Source: Planctomycetota bacterium
Lineage (GTDB): Bacteria; Planctomycetota; Phycisphaerae; UBA1845; PWPN01
Direction of reading: 5' to 3'
Length of the DNA: 6,064 nucleotides
NCBI GenBank assembly: GCA_020346805.1
Contig: CP070790.1
Span: 532,931 to 538,994, forward strand
The position numbers and the translations under genes are program-made. Positions 1 to 6,064 of this stretch are shown piece after piece. How positions within the stretch are numbered: the stretch's first letter is position 1; every line of letters begins with the position of its first letter. The notes below the pieces were generated by a model. That model did not search any database. It had not been told where the DNA came from and saw nothing but the letters and a program-made list of their open reading frames with translations.

Positions 1-915
1 CTCATAGGGTGAAACGCGTGCCCGTGGTGCATAGCGCTTGACAAACCGTGTCGCCTTATGTGTGACCGGATTGTGGCCCTCCACCCATTCTACCGGCACA
101 ATATGCTTGCCCGATCCATCGGCGAAGGCCACCGCTACGGAACCTTTTGTGCTATGGCGAAAATGAGGCAGTCGCCCCCAGTACTTCTCATAGTTTTCCA
201 GATATGGCCCGTTCACACCCCCGTTCGAGATCAGCAGTGCCGGCTCACCCTTACTATCCTCATTACCCCCATCACAAAACAAAATCACCTCAGACGGACG
301 AAAAATCTTGTCCATCCGGCCCTCCAAGCGCCGGCCTCCTTCCCTCTGACCTTCTTTCCACGGCTTACCTTCCCCATTCTTCGGATTGGTTACCCCAAAA
401 ACATCTTCGTTCGCCGAATAAGATATGATGCCGTACACCCCGGGGTTACTCAATGGCGACCACACATTATTGATCAGATCCTTATCCGATGGGCAGATAA
501 AAACCTCATGCCGACCGAACTTGTTGTAGTAATGGTTTGGATCCGTGATATGGCTTATCTCGAAATAGTCCTCCGCCCTTTTCAGGCTGCGTTCCCCCAG
601 TTCCTTGGCATAGGCAATCGGCCACGGTTTGAGCCAATGCCCGCTCCGACCAAAATATCCGTTCTGATACTCATATTTTGAATAGTTCGAATCTATAAAC
701 TCCCATTCATCCTTTTGCCCGATAAGCTGTGAATATCCACGGTGTTCAGTAGCAAAAATCAGAACCGCCTTGGGCATATTCGACATGTTACTAAGGCAGA
801 GGATCCGACGGGCATTCTCCCGCGCCGCCGCCAACGACGGAATCAGTACCGCCACCAGCAGGGCGATGATGGCCACCACTACTAAAACTTCAATCAAGGT
901 GAACGCTCGTTTCAT
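1..915 (-). CDS. Prepilin-type N-terminal cleavage/methylation (pseudopilin-like, H-X-DG) protein, 3' truncated
   Basis: This frame is open from an ATG at 915 to the left edge (305 codons, no stop), so the C-terminus is missing. It begins MKRAFTLIEVLVVV, a class III prepilin leader: predicted cleavage between A4 and F5, Glu at mature position 5 (E9), then a hydrophobic helix to about residue 27. Further signatures are CLSNM at 40-44, CPSD at 141-144 and RHSTKGSVAVAFADG at 253-267, a lengthened form of the planctomycetal H-X9-DG motif with 11 residues between H254 and D266. Known relatives are processed by prepilin peptidase and resemble type II secretion pseudopilins; their role is largely unknown. 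An in-frame ATG at 921 would add two residues, and neither start has a strong Shine-Dalgarno; 915 gives the usual MKRAFTLIE start. It lies 65 bases downstream of the putative glycosidase on the same strand, so co-transcription is possible. Confidence 0.9.
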   Translation of the reverse strand, partial: MKRAFTLIEVLVVVAIIALLVAVLIPSLAAARENARRILCLSNMSNMPKAVLIFATEHRGYSQLIGQKDEWEFIDSNYSKYEYQNGYFGRSGHWLKPWPIAYAKELGERSLKRAEDYFEISHITDPNHYYNKFGRHEVFICPSDKDLINNVWSPLSNPGVYGIISYSANEDVFGVTNPKNGEGKPWKEGQREGGRRLEGRMDKIFRPSEVILFCDGGNEDSKGEPALLISNGGVNGPYLENYEKYWGRLPHFRHSTKGSVAVAFADGSGKHIVPVEWVEGHNPVTHKATRFVKRYAPRARVSPYE

Positions 916-980
916 AACCATCCCGAATATATGATACCACAATCAACGCACCTAAAAAAATAATATATGCCAATCTGCGG

Positions 981-2198
981 TTACTCAGGTTTTAACTTTT
1001 CGACTCGTCGACATTTTTGAATTTTGGGCGTCTCCCCATCCTTTAGAAAAATATCCCCATCCCCGGGACTGACAGAGTGGACCTTCGACCGCTTCCTGCA
1101 AGCAAGACTGGTTCGTTCGTCGTTAAAAGATAAGACAATTAACTCGTTTCCCATAGGATTGTAAACTGCCGTTCCGTGTTCAAACTCACGAAACACGGCT
1201 CCATCTTTTCGCTTGATGCCGCGAGAAATGGGTTTGCCCAATTTCTTGTCCCAGAACGAATACCAATCGTGTAAATGATCGTGGGTAGGCAGCGGATTAG
1301 GATCGGAAAACAGGCAGTAACCGTCCGAAAGGGTAAGGGTTAATGCCGTCGTCGCCCGCATCAAATTCAAATCCTTCCTGGATTGATGATACCAGGTCTC
1401 CACACCGTTAATATGCGGTCTGCGCAGATTTTGCTCAGCCCATACCAGCGTGTCGGCTATCTTCGCCCAATGTACGGAGGTCATGCCTGCTCCGCATTCC
1501 ATGAACAAACCGTTCACCAAACCAGCACTCTTGGGAACCCGGTTGGCATTCGCATTCACCATAATCAGGGCCGAATCACCAACCGCCTCCCTTACGGCCC
1601 TGAGCAGTTTCAGACGATGCTCGTCTTCCCTCCACCAGTCCAGCATAATGCCGTCGACCACTCCGCTTCGCATGGCGGCACGGGACCGGGCAACAACATG
1701 TTTGCGGTATTGCGGGTTTGCAAAATCCAGTTGGATATACCCTCCTTCTTTCCATCCCATTTTGAGTTGACCGTTTTCATCCCGTTTCCACCACCTGTGG
1801 TTCGGCGGAAGAAAAGCGGGATGGGCATCTCGATAACGGATCTCGACCAAAAGGATGATATGCGGATTCCTGGCCAGAAGAGCTTTGCGCAAGCTAACCG
1901 CCTTGGATATGGATTCGGGTGTAAATCCCTCGGCCAGACCCTGATAATTGTTATCCCATCTCAGACCGAAGAAACCAACTGAACTGAATACCAAATCGTG
2001 ACGGGCCACCGTGGTGAGTTTATCCTCGTTCTTAATATTCTCCGCACCAGACCATGCCTGAAACACTGAAGGAAACGTCCGCCCTGAAATCCGCTTTTCG
2101 ATGGATAGTTCGACGGTATTGCGAACTGTAGCTTCACCCCATACCATTTGAAGATCCACCAGAGACCATATAACTATTACAGGTAACCATTTGCCCAT
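981..2198 (-). CDS. Exported putative glycoside hydrolase (GHL15-like TIM barrel)
   Basis: This 405-residue protein has a hydrophobic N-terminus (residues 3-20) that reads as a signal peptide, with possible cleavage near WGEA at 20-23. The body has alternating strand/helix segments typical of a (beta/alpha)8 barrel: HIILLVEIRYRDA (113-125), IQLDFANPQYRKHV (155-168), GIMLDWWRED (183-192), LIMVNANANR (211-220), GLFMECG (230-236), INGVETW (263-269) and SDGYCLFSDP (291-300). Residues 340-360 (EHGTAVYNPMGNELIVLSF) resemble the C-terminal beta domain of such enzymes. The pattern recalls the putative glycosidase group GHL15 (Pfam PF14885); this is recall, not a search. D187 and E234, at the ends of predicted barrel strands, are the best catalytic candidates by inference. 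The ATG at 2198 is supported by AAGGAAG five bases upstream. It is transcribed divergently from the Asp-box protein. Substrate unknown; a catalytically inactive barrel cannot be excluded. Confidence 0.8.
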   Translation of the reverse strand: MGKWLPVIVIWSLVDLQMVWGEATVRNTVELSIEKRISGRTFPSVFQAWSGAENIKNEDKLTTVARHDLVFSSVGFFGLRWDNNYQGLAEGFTPESISKAVSLRKALLARNPHIILLVEIRYRDAHPAFLPPNHRWWKRDENGQLKMGWKEGGYIQLDFANPQYRKHVVARSRAAMRSGVVDGIMLDWWREDEHRLKLLRAVREAVGDSALIMVNANANRVPKSAGLVNGLFMECGAGMTSVHWAKIADTLVWAEQNLRRPHINGVETWYHQSRKDLNLMRATTALTLTLSDGYCLFSDPNPLPTHDHLHDWYSFWDKKLGKPISRGIKRKDGAVFREFEHGTAVYNPMGNELIVLSFNDERTSLACRKRSKVHSVSPGDGDIFLKDGETPKIQKCRRVEKLKPE

Positions 2199-2203
2199 CT
2201 GTA

Positions 2204-2210
2204 CTTCCTT
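2204..2210 (-). promoter_or_regulatory. Ribosome binding site of the GHL15-like gene
   Basis: On the minus strand the sequence reads AAGGAAG, ending five bases before the ATG at 2198. It fixes the start of the 405-residue protein. Confidence 0.6.
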
Positions 2211-2359
2211 ACGGTTACTGGCCTAACAGATACTTCCCGGCAGGTCAATAACCCCGCAATAGAAGGCTCTCGACGTTTCCCGTTTTCCCCCTTTTCTCTT
2301 GGCCAACACAAGAATATGATATCCGGCATAAAGATAAATAATCGATCATCCTCAATTTC

Positions 2360-2366
2360 AGGAGGT
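2360..2366 (+). promoter_or_regulatory. Strong ribosome binding site of the Asp-box protein gene
   Basis: AGGAGGT is a full Shine-Dalgarno match seven bases before the ATG at 2374. It fixes the start and suggests efficient translation compared with the weaker sites of the other genes here. Confidence 0.75.
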
Positions 2367-2373
2367 TTCACCA

Positions 2374-4047
2374 ATGACAAAAACATCTTGGTCTACAGCG
2401 TTGATCTTGATAGCTGCCGTCTTGCTATCATTGGCAGCCGTCAATGAAATCGGTGCAGGCGAAAAACTCTACAACGGCATCATCCTGCCCGACCAATGGC
2501 CGCCCAAGATCGAAAAACTCACCCTCCAACCGAGGCCGGTACCCTACCTGCAAAATCCGCCGCAAGTAATACCCATTGACATCGGGAGGCAACTCTTCGT
2601 GGACGACTTCCTCATCGAAGAGACCAACCTCCAGCGCACGTTTTACACCGCCCAATACTACCCCCGCAATCCCATCCTGAAGGCGGACCGACCATGGGAA
2701 AACACCGGCAGAGGGCCAACCACTATCGTCTTCAGCGACGGCGTCTGGTACGATCCGGCGGATAAAATCTTCAAAATGTGGTACATGGCCCCCTACCTGG
2801 AATCCACCTGCTATGCTACTTCACGCGACGGCATTAACTGGGAAAAACCTTCCCTCGACGTGGTTGAGGGAACCAACATCGTCCTCAAATCCGTTCACCG
2901 CGATTCCGCCATCGTGTGGCTGGACTTGTACGAGAAAGACCCGCAGCGGCGATACAAAATGACCATGTATCACAAGCAACCAAAACGCGGGGTAGCCATT
3001 CGTTTTTCGCCGGACGGTATCCACTGGAGCGATATCGCTGCCTGGACCGGCCCGACCGGCGACCGCACCACCTGCTTCTACAATCCCTTCCGTAAGGTCT
3101 GGGTTCACAGTCTCAGGGGATTTGTCCCCGTGGGACCATCCAACAGCGGAGTGCGGATGCGCCACTATTGGGAAGGACCGGACCTGATCTCCTCGGCCAA
3201 ATGGAAGTCGGGTGAGCCGGTACTATGGGTCGGAGCCGATCACTTCGAACCACGACGCCCCGGCTATGATCTCCAGCGACAGCTATACAATCTCGATGCC
3301 GTCGCCTATGAATCCCTGATCATCGGGCTGTTTTCCATCTGGCAGGGACCATCTAACACCGTCTGTAACGCCCAAGGAATCCAGAAACGCAACGAGATAT
3401 TACTCGGCTTCAGCCGCGACGGCTTTCACTGGTACCGCCCCGACCGTCGACCTTTCATCGGGGTGGACGAAACTCCCGGCTCATGGAACCACGGCAATGT
3501 GCAATCAGCCGGTGGCGGATTTCTGATCATAGGCGATAGACTGTGCTTTTATTTCAGTGGGCGGTCAAATTGCAGGCAAGGCCATTGGGATTCGTGCGCC
3601 AGTACAGGTATAGCCACCATCCGCCGCGACGGATTCGCCTCCATGGACGCCGGCTACTCCAAAGGCACACTCACCACTCGACCGCTGCGCTTCAAAGGCA
3701 AATATCTTTTCGTCAATGCCGCCGTCGACAATGGTGAACTCCGAGTCGAAGTACTGGATCAAAAAGGACATATAATCAATCCCTTCACCCACGACAACTG
3801 TATTCCCCTCCGCCGGAACGCGACCTTTCAAATGGTGAAATGGCAGGATACCGACGACTTGGACGGACTGGCCGGCCAACCGGTCAGATTCCGCTTCTAT
3901 CTGACAAAGGGACAGCTTTATTCATTCTGGGTCAGCCCCGATCTGTCCGGTGCCAGCCATGGATATGTGGCCGCTGGCGGCCCCGGCTTCAGCGGTCCCA
4001 CGGATACAGTAGGACCGGCCGTACACGCCGCCGCATCACAAAAATAA
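2374..4047 (+). CDS. Exported Asp-box/beta-propeller protein, putative GH43/GH32-like glycosidase
   Basis: This 557-residue protein starts with a signal peptide (hydrophobic residues 9-23, likely cleavage near GAG at 27-29). The mature part opens with IDIGRQLFVDDFLIEET (68-84), a signature I associate with exported planctomycetal and lentisphaeral proteins related to five-bladed propeller glycosidases (GH32/43/62/68 fold). Three Asp-box-like motifs S-x-D-G-x-x-W occur at 150-156, 212-218 and 347-353, with a decayed copy RRDGFASMD at 417-425. Aromatic-rich strands such as KIFKMWYMAPY (131-141) fit propeller blades. From about 429 to 520 the sequence (PLRFKGKYLFVN, GELRVEVLDQKG, QPVRFRFYL) suggests a beta-sandwich accessory domain. 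Asp77, Asp78, Asp177 and Glu341 are possible active-site acids, but only by inference. It diverges from the GHL15-like gene and converges on the sulfatase, which suggests a shared polysaccharide substrate. Non-catalytic carbohydrate binding is the main alternative. Confidence 0.85.
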   Translation: MTKTSWSTALILIAAVLLSLAAVNEIGAGEKLYNGIILPDQWPPKIEKLTLQPRPVPYLQNPPQVIPIDIGRQLFVDDFLIEETNLQRTFYTAQYYPRNPILKADRPWENTGRGPTTIVFSDGVWYDPADKIFKMWYMAPYLESTCYATSRDGINWEKPSLDVVEGTNIVLKSVHRDSAIVWLDLYEKDPQRRYKMTMYHKQPKRGVAIRFSPDGIHWSDIAAWTGPTGDRTTCFYNPFRKVWVHSLRGFVPVGPSNSGVRMRHYWEGPDLISSAKWKSGEPVLWVGADHFEPRRPGYDLQRQLYNLDAVAYESLIIGLFSIWQGPSNTVCNAQGIQKRNEILLGFSRDGFHWYRPDRRPFIGVDETPGSWNHGNVQSAGGGFLIIGDRLCFYFSGRSNCRQGHWDSCASTGIATIRRDGFASMDAGYSKGTLTTRPLRFKGKYLFVNAAVDNGELRVEVLDQKGHIINPFTHDNCIPLRRNATFQMVKWQDTDDLDGLAGQPVRFRFYLTKGQLYSFWVSPDLSGASHGYVAAGGPGFSGPTDTVGPAVHAAASQK

Positions 4048-4178
4048 TTTGGACACAATACACCACATCCGCACTCCCCCCTCGCCTTTCCACTTTGCAC
4101 TTTCGACCTTTGTGCGCCCTCAAGTCCCATCTGGGCAATTCTTCGACTTAGCAATCTAAATTCCGATATGTCAACGCC
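4048..4178. other. Convergent intergenic gap without a recognisable terminator
   Basis: These 131 bases lie between the 3' ends of the plus-strand Asp-box gene and the minus-strand sulfatase gene. Transcripts of both must end here, but I see no GC-rich hairpin followed by a T-run on either strand. The only weak pairings are GCCC/GGGC around 4117-4137 with no U-tract. The stretch 4081-4115 is pyrimidine-rich with a small ACTTT/CTTT repetition. No gene is supported. Confidence 0.4.
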
Positions 4179-5753
4179 TCAGTTAACACAATCAGGATCG
4201 ATCGGGACATTGGGCCCGCCCATGCAAGAATAAAAGATGTTGAAGTCGTACTCGTCGACATCGCTGTCATCATCCAGGTCTGCTCTTTTACAACCGACTT
4301 CATGCGGCACACCAATACCTGACAGACATGCCTGAAACAGACCGAAATCCTCCTGATCCGCGTCCAGATCAAAATCAAAATCACCCGGCAGTGCAATGTA
4401 TTCCGCAAACGTGTCCGCCAAAGGATCATTCACTGATTCCATCTTGTCCAGCATCTCCGCCCGATACTGCTGCAGCAACTGTTCGTGTTGCGGATCGTCA
4501 ACCAGATTATTCAAAGCACACGGATCAACTTCATAATCGTAAAGCTCCTCCACCACCCGATACTCAAAAAACTGCACCCGGGCCGCGATCTCCGGATCCG
4601 TCTGGGCCTCCGCTACCATCGCCGGCCAGGTCAGGCCGTTCTGCGATTCGTTAATGAACACCGTTTGTCCGTCCGACCATGCATTGAATATATAACCATA
4701 CCATTTGCCTTGGATACTCCGCATGGGGTATTCCCGACCGGCCGCTGTTCGATGGAATACCGTATAAACCCGGTCCCGCTCACTTTGCGTACCACCCGTC
4801 AGTACCGGCACAAACGATTGGCCATCCATCCCCTCCACCTGCGGTAAACCCAATGCCTCCAAGATGGTGGGCATAAAGTCAATCCCTGAAATCATATGCT
4901 CGCTGTCCACCGTCCCCGCCTGCACCACCCCGGGCCAACGAACAATCCAGGGCGTGCGCGTACTCGCCAGCCAAACATTGGTCTTGGCAAACGGAAAGGC
5001 CATCCCATTATCGCTCATAAACATAACCAGAGTATTATTTTCTTCGCCCGTATCCGCTAATGCCCGCAGCACTTCCCCTACCGTCTCATCACCACGGTGT
5101 AGCGAGGTATAATACTGACCCAGTTCCTCGCGGATATCCGGCAAATCGGGTAGATGACACGGAACCTCCACGTCATTCAAATCGTACGTCCGGGTGGCAA
5201 AGGGACGATGCGGATCGTGAGAGTTGGCCATCAGGAAAAACGGATTACCCGCCGCCTGCGCCGCCTCGATAAAGCTCTTGGTATGCTGATAGTACAACGC
5301 GGGATCTCTACCACTGCCCAAATCGCCCCCCTCCACCATTACATCCCAGCAGAATTTATCATACGGTTTTAGGTGCCCCGTCTTGCCCAATATCCCATTA
5401 TAATAGCCCGCCGCATTAAGTTGCTCCTGCAGCGTCGGCACCGCCGGATCGATCGGCTCAAAACCCTCCGCCCCGTTGCGATGAGGGTATCGACCCGTCA
5501 TCCACACCGAACGGGCCGGCTGGCACACCGCTATAGTAACATGGGCATGCACGAACCGCATACCCTCCGAGGCCAACTGATCGATGTTCGGCGTAATATC
5601 GGGAACCGTGCAACCGGTCACTCCTGCCGAGTTGTAGTTCATGTCATCGACCGTAACCATCAAGACATTAAGTTGACCCGACGCTCCTACAGCCATCAGC
5701 AATACAAAAATCATCCCCGCCAAAAACAACTTAAATAAATGAATGCTTCTCAT
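4179..5753 (-). CDS. Exported S1-family sulfatase (N-sulfoglucosamine sulfohydrolase-like) with dockerin-like C-terminal repeats
   Basis: Starting at the ATG at 5753 this is a 524-residue type I sulfatase, hydrolysing sulfate esters or N-sulfates after conversion of its cysteine to formylglycine. A signal peptide covers about residues 1-26. Active-site features are the metal aspartates D36/D37 (VTVDD), the C-x-P-x-R motif CQPAR with C77 and R81, GKTGH (K124, H126), SHDPHRP (H179) and SDNG (D248, N249) followed by K257. HDPHRPF, the LPDIREELGQYY segment and AKTNVWLASTRTPWIVRWPG recall heparan N-sulfatase-like subfamily S1_8, but the substrate is not proven. Residues 458-524 form two Asp/Cys repeats. 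A TTG at 5774 would add seven residues but lacks a Shine-Dalgarno and would precede the positively charged leader start MRS; GGGAAG lies eight bases before the chosen ATG. No maturase gene is in the window. Confidence 0.93.
   Translation of the reverse strand: MRSIHLFKLFLAGMIFVLLMAVGASGQLNVLMVTVDDMNYNSAGVTGCTVPDITPNIDQLASEGMRFVHAHVTIAVCQPARSVWMTGRYPHRNGAEGFEPIDPAVPTLQEQLNAAGYYNGILGKTGHLKPYDKFCWDVMVEGGDLGSGRDPALYYQHTKSFIEAAQAAGNPFFLMANSHDPHRPFATRTYDLNDVEVPCHLPDLPDIREELGQYYTSLHRGDETVGEVLRALADTGEENNTLVMFMSDNGMAFPFAKTNVWLASTRTPWIVRWPGVVQAGTVDSEHMISGIDFMPTILEALGLPQVEGMDGQSFVPVLTGGTQSERDRVYTVFHRTAAGREYPMRSIQGKWYGYIFNAWSDGQTVFINESQNGLTWPAMVAEAQTDPEIAARVQFFEYRVVEELYDYEVDPCALNNLVDDPQHEQLLQQYRAEMLDKMESVNDPLADTFAEYIALPGDFDFDLDADQEDFGLFQACLSGIGVPHEVGCKRADLDDDSDVDEYDFNIFYSCMGGPNVPIDPDCVN
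4182..4382 (-). repeat. Two 34-residue Asp/Cys dockerin-like repeats at the sulfatase C-terminus
   Basis: Within the sulfatase, residues 458-491 and 492-524 align without gaps at a 34-residue period. Each has a calcium-loop-like run (DFDFDLDADQEDF and DLDDDSDVDEYDF), then F-x-x-F-x-x-C, a glycine, V-P and a second Cys: C476/C488 in the first repeat, C510/C522 in the second. The Asp spacing resembles dockerin type I or EF-hand loops, which bind calcium. Cellulosomal dockerins lack this paired-cysteine pattern. A role in anchoring or protein-protein contact is an inference. Confidence 0.75.
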
Positions 5754-5850
5754 ACCCGATACTTCCCATGGCAACTTGATCGCTAACTCTAATCCCTACT
5801 CACTTAGTCATATTCTACCTAATTCTAGAACTCAATACCATTGAATAATC
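5754..5850 (-). promoter_or_regulatory. Upstream region of the sulfatase gene
   Basis: This AT-rich stretch precedes the sulfatase start on the minus strand. GGGAAG (complement of 5762-5767) lies eight bases before the ATG and is a plausible, weak ribosome binding site. TAGAAT hexamers, complements of 5812-5817 and 5822-5827, resemble -10 boxes, but no convincing -35 box lies at the usual distance. The promoter call is tentative. Confidence 0.3.
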
Positions 5851-6064
5851 TAGCCCGTATATTTCACGGGTGTTTTCGCTGATATTCGTAAGGTTCGCCG
5901 AGAAAATTGGTTATATCGCACAACGATGTTATGCTAATTTACAGAGTGTAATTGCCGGCGCGATGATTTTTTCGTCCCGGCAACCAAGAGGCGTCGATTT
6001 CCCACAGGCGTATTCGGTAATACGTCGAGGAAAAATCGCCGGCTCTGACGAAGGCGGGCGGAAA
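5851..6064. mobile_element. Possible terminal part of an insertion sequence (IS1380-like end), cut by the window edge
   Basis: Read inward from the sulfatase, the stretch begins TAGCCCGTATATTTCACGGG, containing the stem CCCGT (5854-5858) / ACGGG (5866-5870). It then shows an inverted repeat TTGCCGG (5952-5958) / CCGGCAA (5977-5983) and a tight hairpin at 6007-6026 (CGTATT, loop CGGT, AATACG, plus a GC and a GT pair). Base content rises in GC toward the edge and no clear coding frame exists. The outer sequence reminds me of terminal repeats of IS1380-family elements, recalled and not checked. If correct, the transposase lies to the right of the window. Alternatives are a structured RNA or the 5' region of an unseen gene. 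Confidence 0.3.
6007..6026. repeat. Eight-base-pair stem-loop
   Basis: GGCGTATT and AATACGTC pair around the four-base loop CGGT (6015-6018), with one G-T wobble. Flanking GATTTCC (5996-6002) and GGAAAAATC (6029-6037) can extend the stem imperfectly with a bulge. There is no T-run after it on the plus strand, so a rho-independent terminator is unlikely. Confidence 0.5.

Larger units (their letters stand above)
2199..2373. promoter_or_regulatory. Divergent intergenic region, probably holding promoters for both flanking genes
   Basis: The 175 bases separate two divergently oriented exported-protein genes, so both must start transcription here or nearby. On the plus strand TATGAT at 2315-2320 is a fair -10 match, with a weak TTTTCT at 2292-2297 placed 17 bases upstream. 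On the minus strand TTGACC (complement of 2243-2248) resembles a -35 box but has no good -10 partner. The plus-strand leader is AT-rich from 2311 to 2359. No clear operator palindrome was seen. The promoter boxes are guesses, as planctomycetal promoters are poorly defined. Confidence 0.35.

Noticed and set aside
58..681. A 207-codon plus-strand open frame (and a shorter one at 147-428)
   Set aside because: They lie antisense to the pseudopilin-like gene, whose leader, CPSD and H-X-DG motifs show the real coding strand; the translations have no recognisable domain.
1383..1982. A 199-codon plus-strand open frame inside the GHL15-like gene
   Set aside because: It is antisense to a gene with a signal peptide, ribosome binding site and barrel motifs, and its translation has no coherent features.
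2177..2386. A 69-codon minus-strand open frame spanning the divergent intergenic region
   Set aside because: It overlaps the starts of both flanking genes and the AGGAGGT ribosome binding site on the other strand; no domain or own ribosome binding site was seen.
5373..5738. A 121-codon plus-strand open frame antisense to the sulfatase N-terminus
   Set aside because: The opposite strand encodes the formylglycine motif and metal-binding residues of the sulfatase; the arginine-rich translation is typical of an antisense shadow.
5754..5774. TTG at 5774 as the sulfatase start
   Set aside because: It has no Shine-Dalgarno, while the ATG at 5753 has GGGAAG at a suitable distance and begins a standard signal peptide.
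5854..5877. CCCGT/ACGGG hairpin followed by TGTTTTC as a plus-strand terminator
   Set aside because: No plus-strand gene lies upstream within reach, the stem is only five pairs and the T-run is interrupted; a terminal repeat fits better.
5963..6064. Plus-strand frame from ATG 5963, open to the right edge (34 codons)
   Set aside because: There is no ribosome binding site, the translation is not recognised, and hairpins occupy the same bases.

Overview
The window looks like accessory DNA from a Planctomycetota bacterium, probably Phycisphaerae or a related lineage. Three traits point there: a prepilin-type protein with a CPSD motif and an H-Xn-DG signature, an exported sulfatase carrying an Asp-rich dockerin-like tail with paired cysteines, and an exported protein opening with the RQLFVDDFLIE signature that is common in planctomycetal carbohydrate loci. 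This lineage call rests on family recall, not on a search.

Layout from left to right. Positions 1-915 (minus) hold a pseudopilin-like gene with no stop before the window edge, so its C-terminus is missing. Positions 981-2198 (minus) encode an exported 405-residue putative glycoside hydrolase of TIM-barrel type, resembling the GHL15 group. A 175-base divergent intergenic region follows. Positions 2374-4047 (plus) encode a 557-residue exported protein with repeated Asp-box-like motifs, probably a beta-propeller of the GH43/GH32 kind with a C-terminal beta-sandwich. A short convergent gap of about 130 bases separates it from an exported cysteine-type S1 sulfatase (4179-5753, minus) that ends in two 34-residue Asp/Cys repeats. 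The last 290 bases hold the sulfatase upstream region and a hairpin-rich stretch, possibly the terminal part of an insertion sequence that runs off the right edge.

The three enzyme-like genes all appear exported, and together they suggest extracellular or periplasmic breakdown of a sulfated polysaccharide: the sulfatase would remove sulfate while the two putative glycosidases act on the backbone. The substrate cannot be read from the sequence. No SusC/SusD pair, transporter, sulfatase-maturing enzyme or regulator is visible. No rRNA, tRNA or CRISPR array was seen. Both edges cut features, which fits a short metagenomic contig broken at a repeat on the right, but that is an inference.
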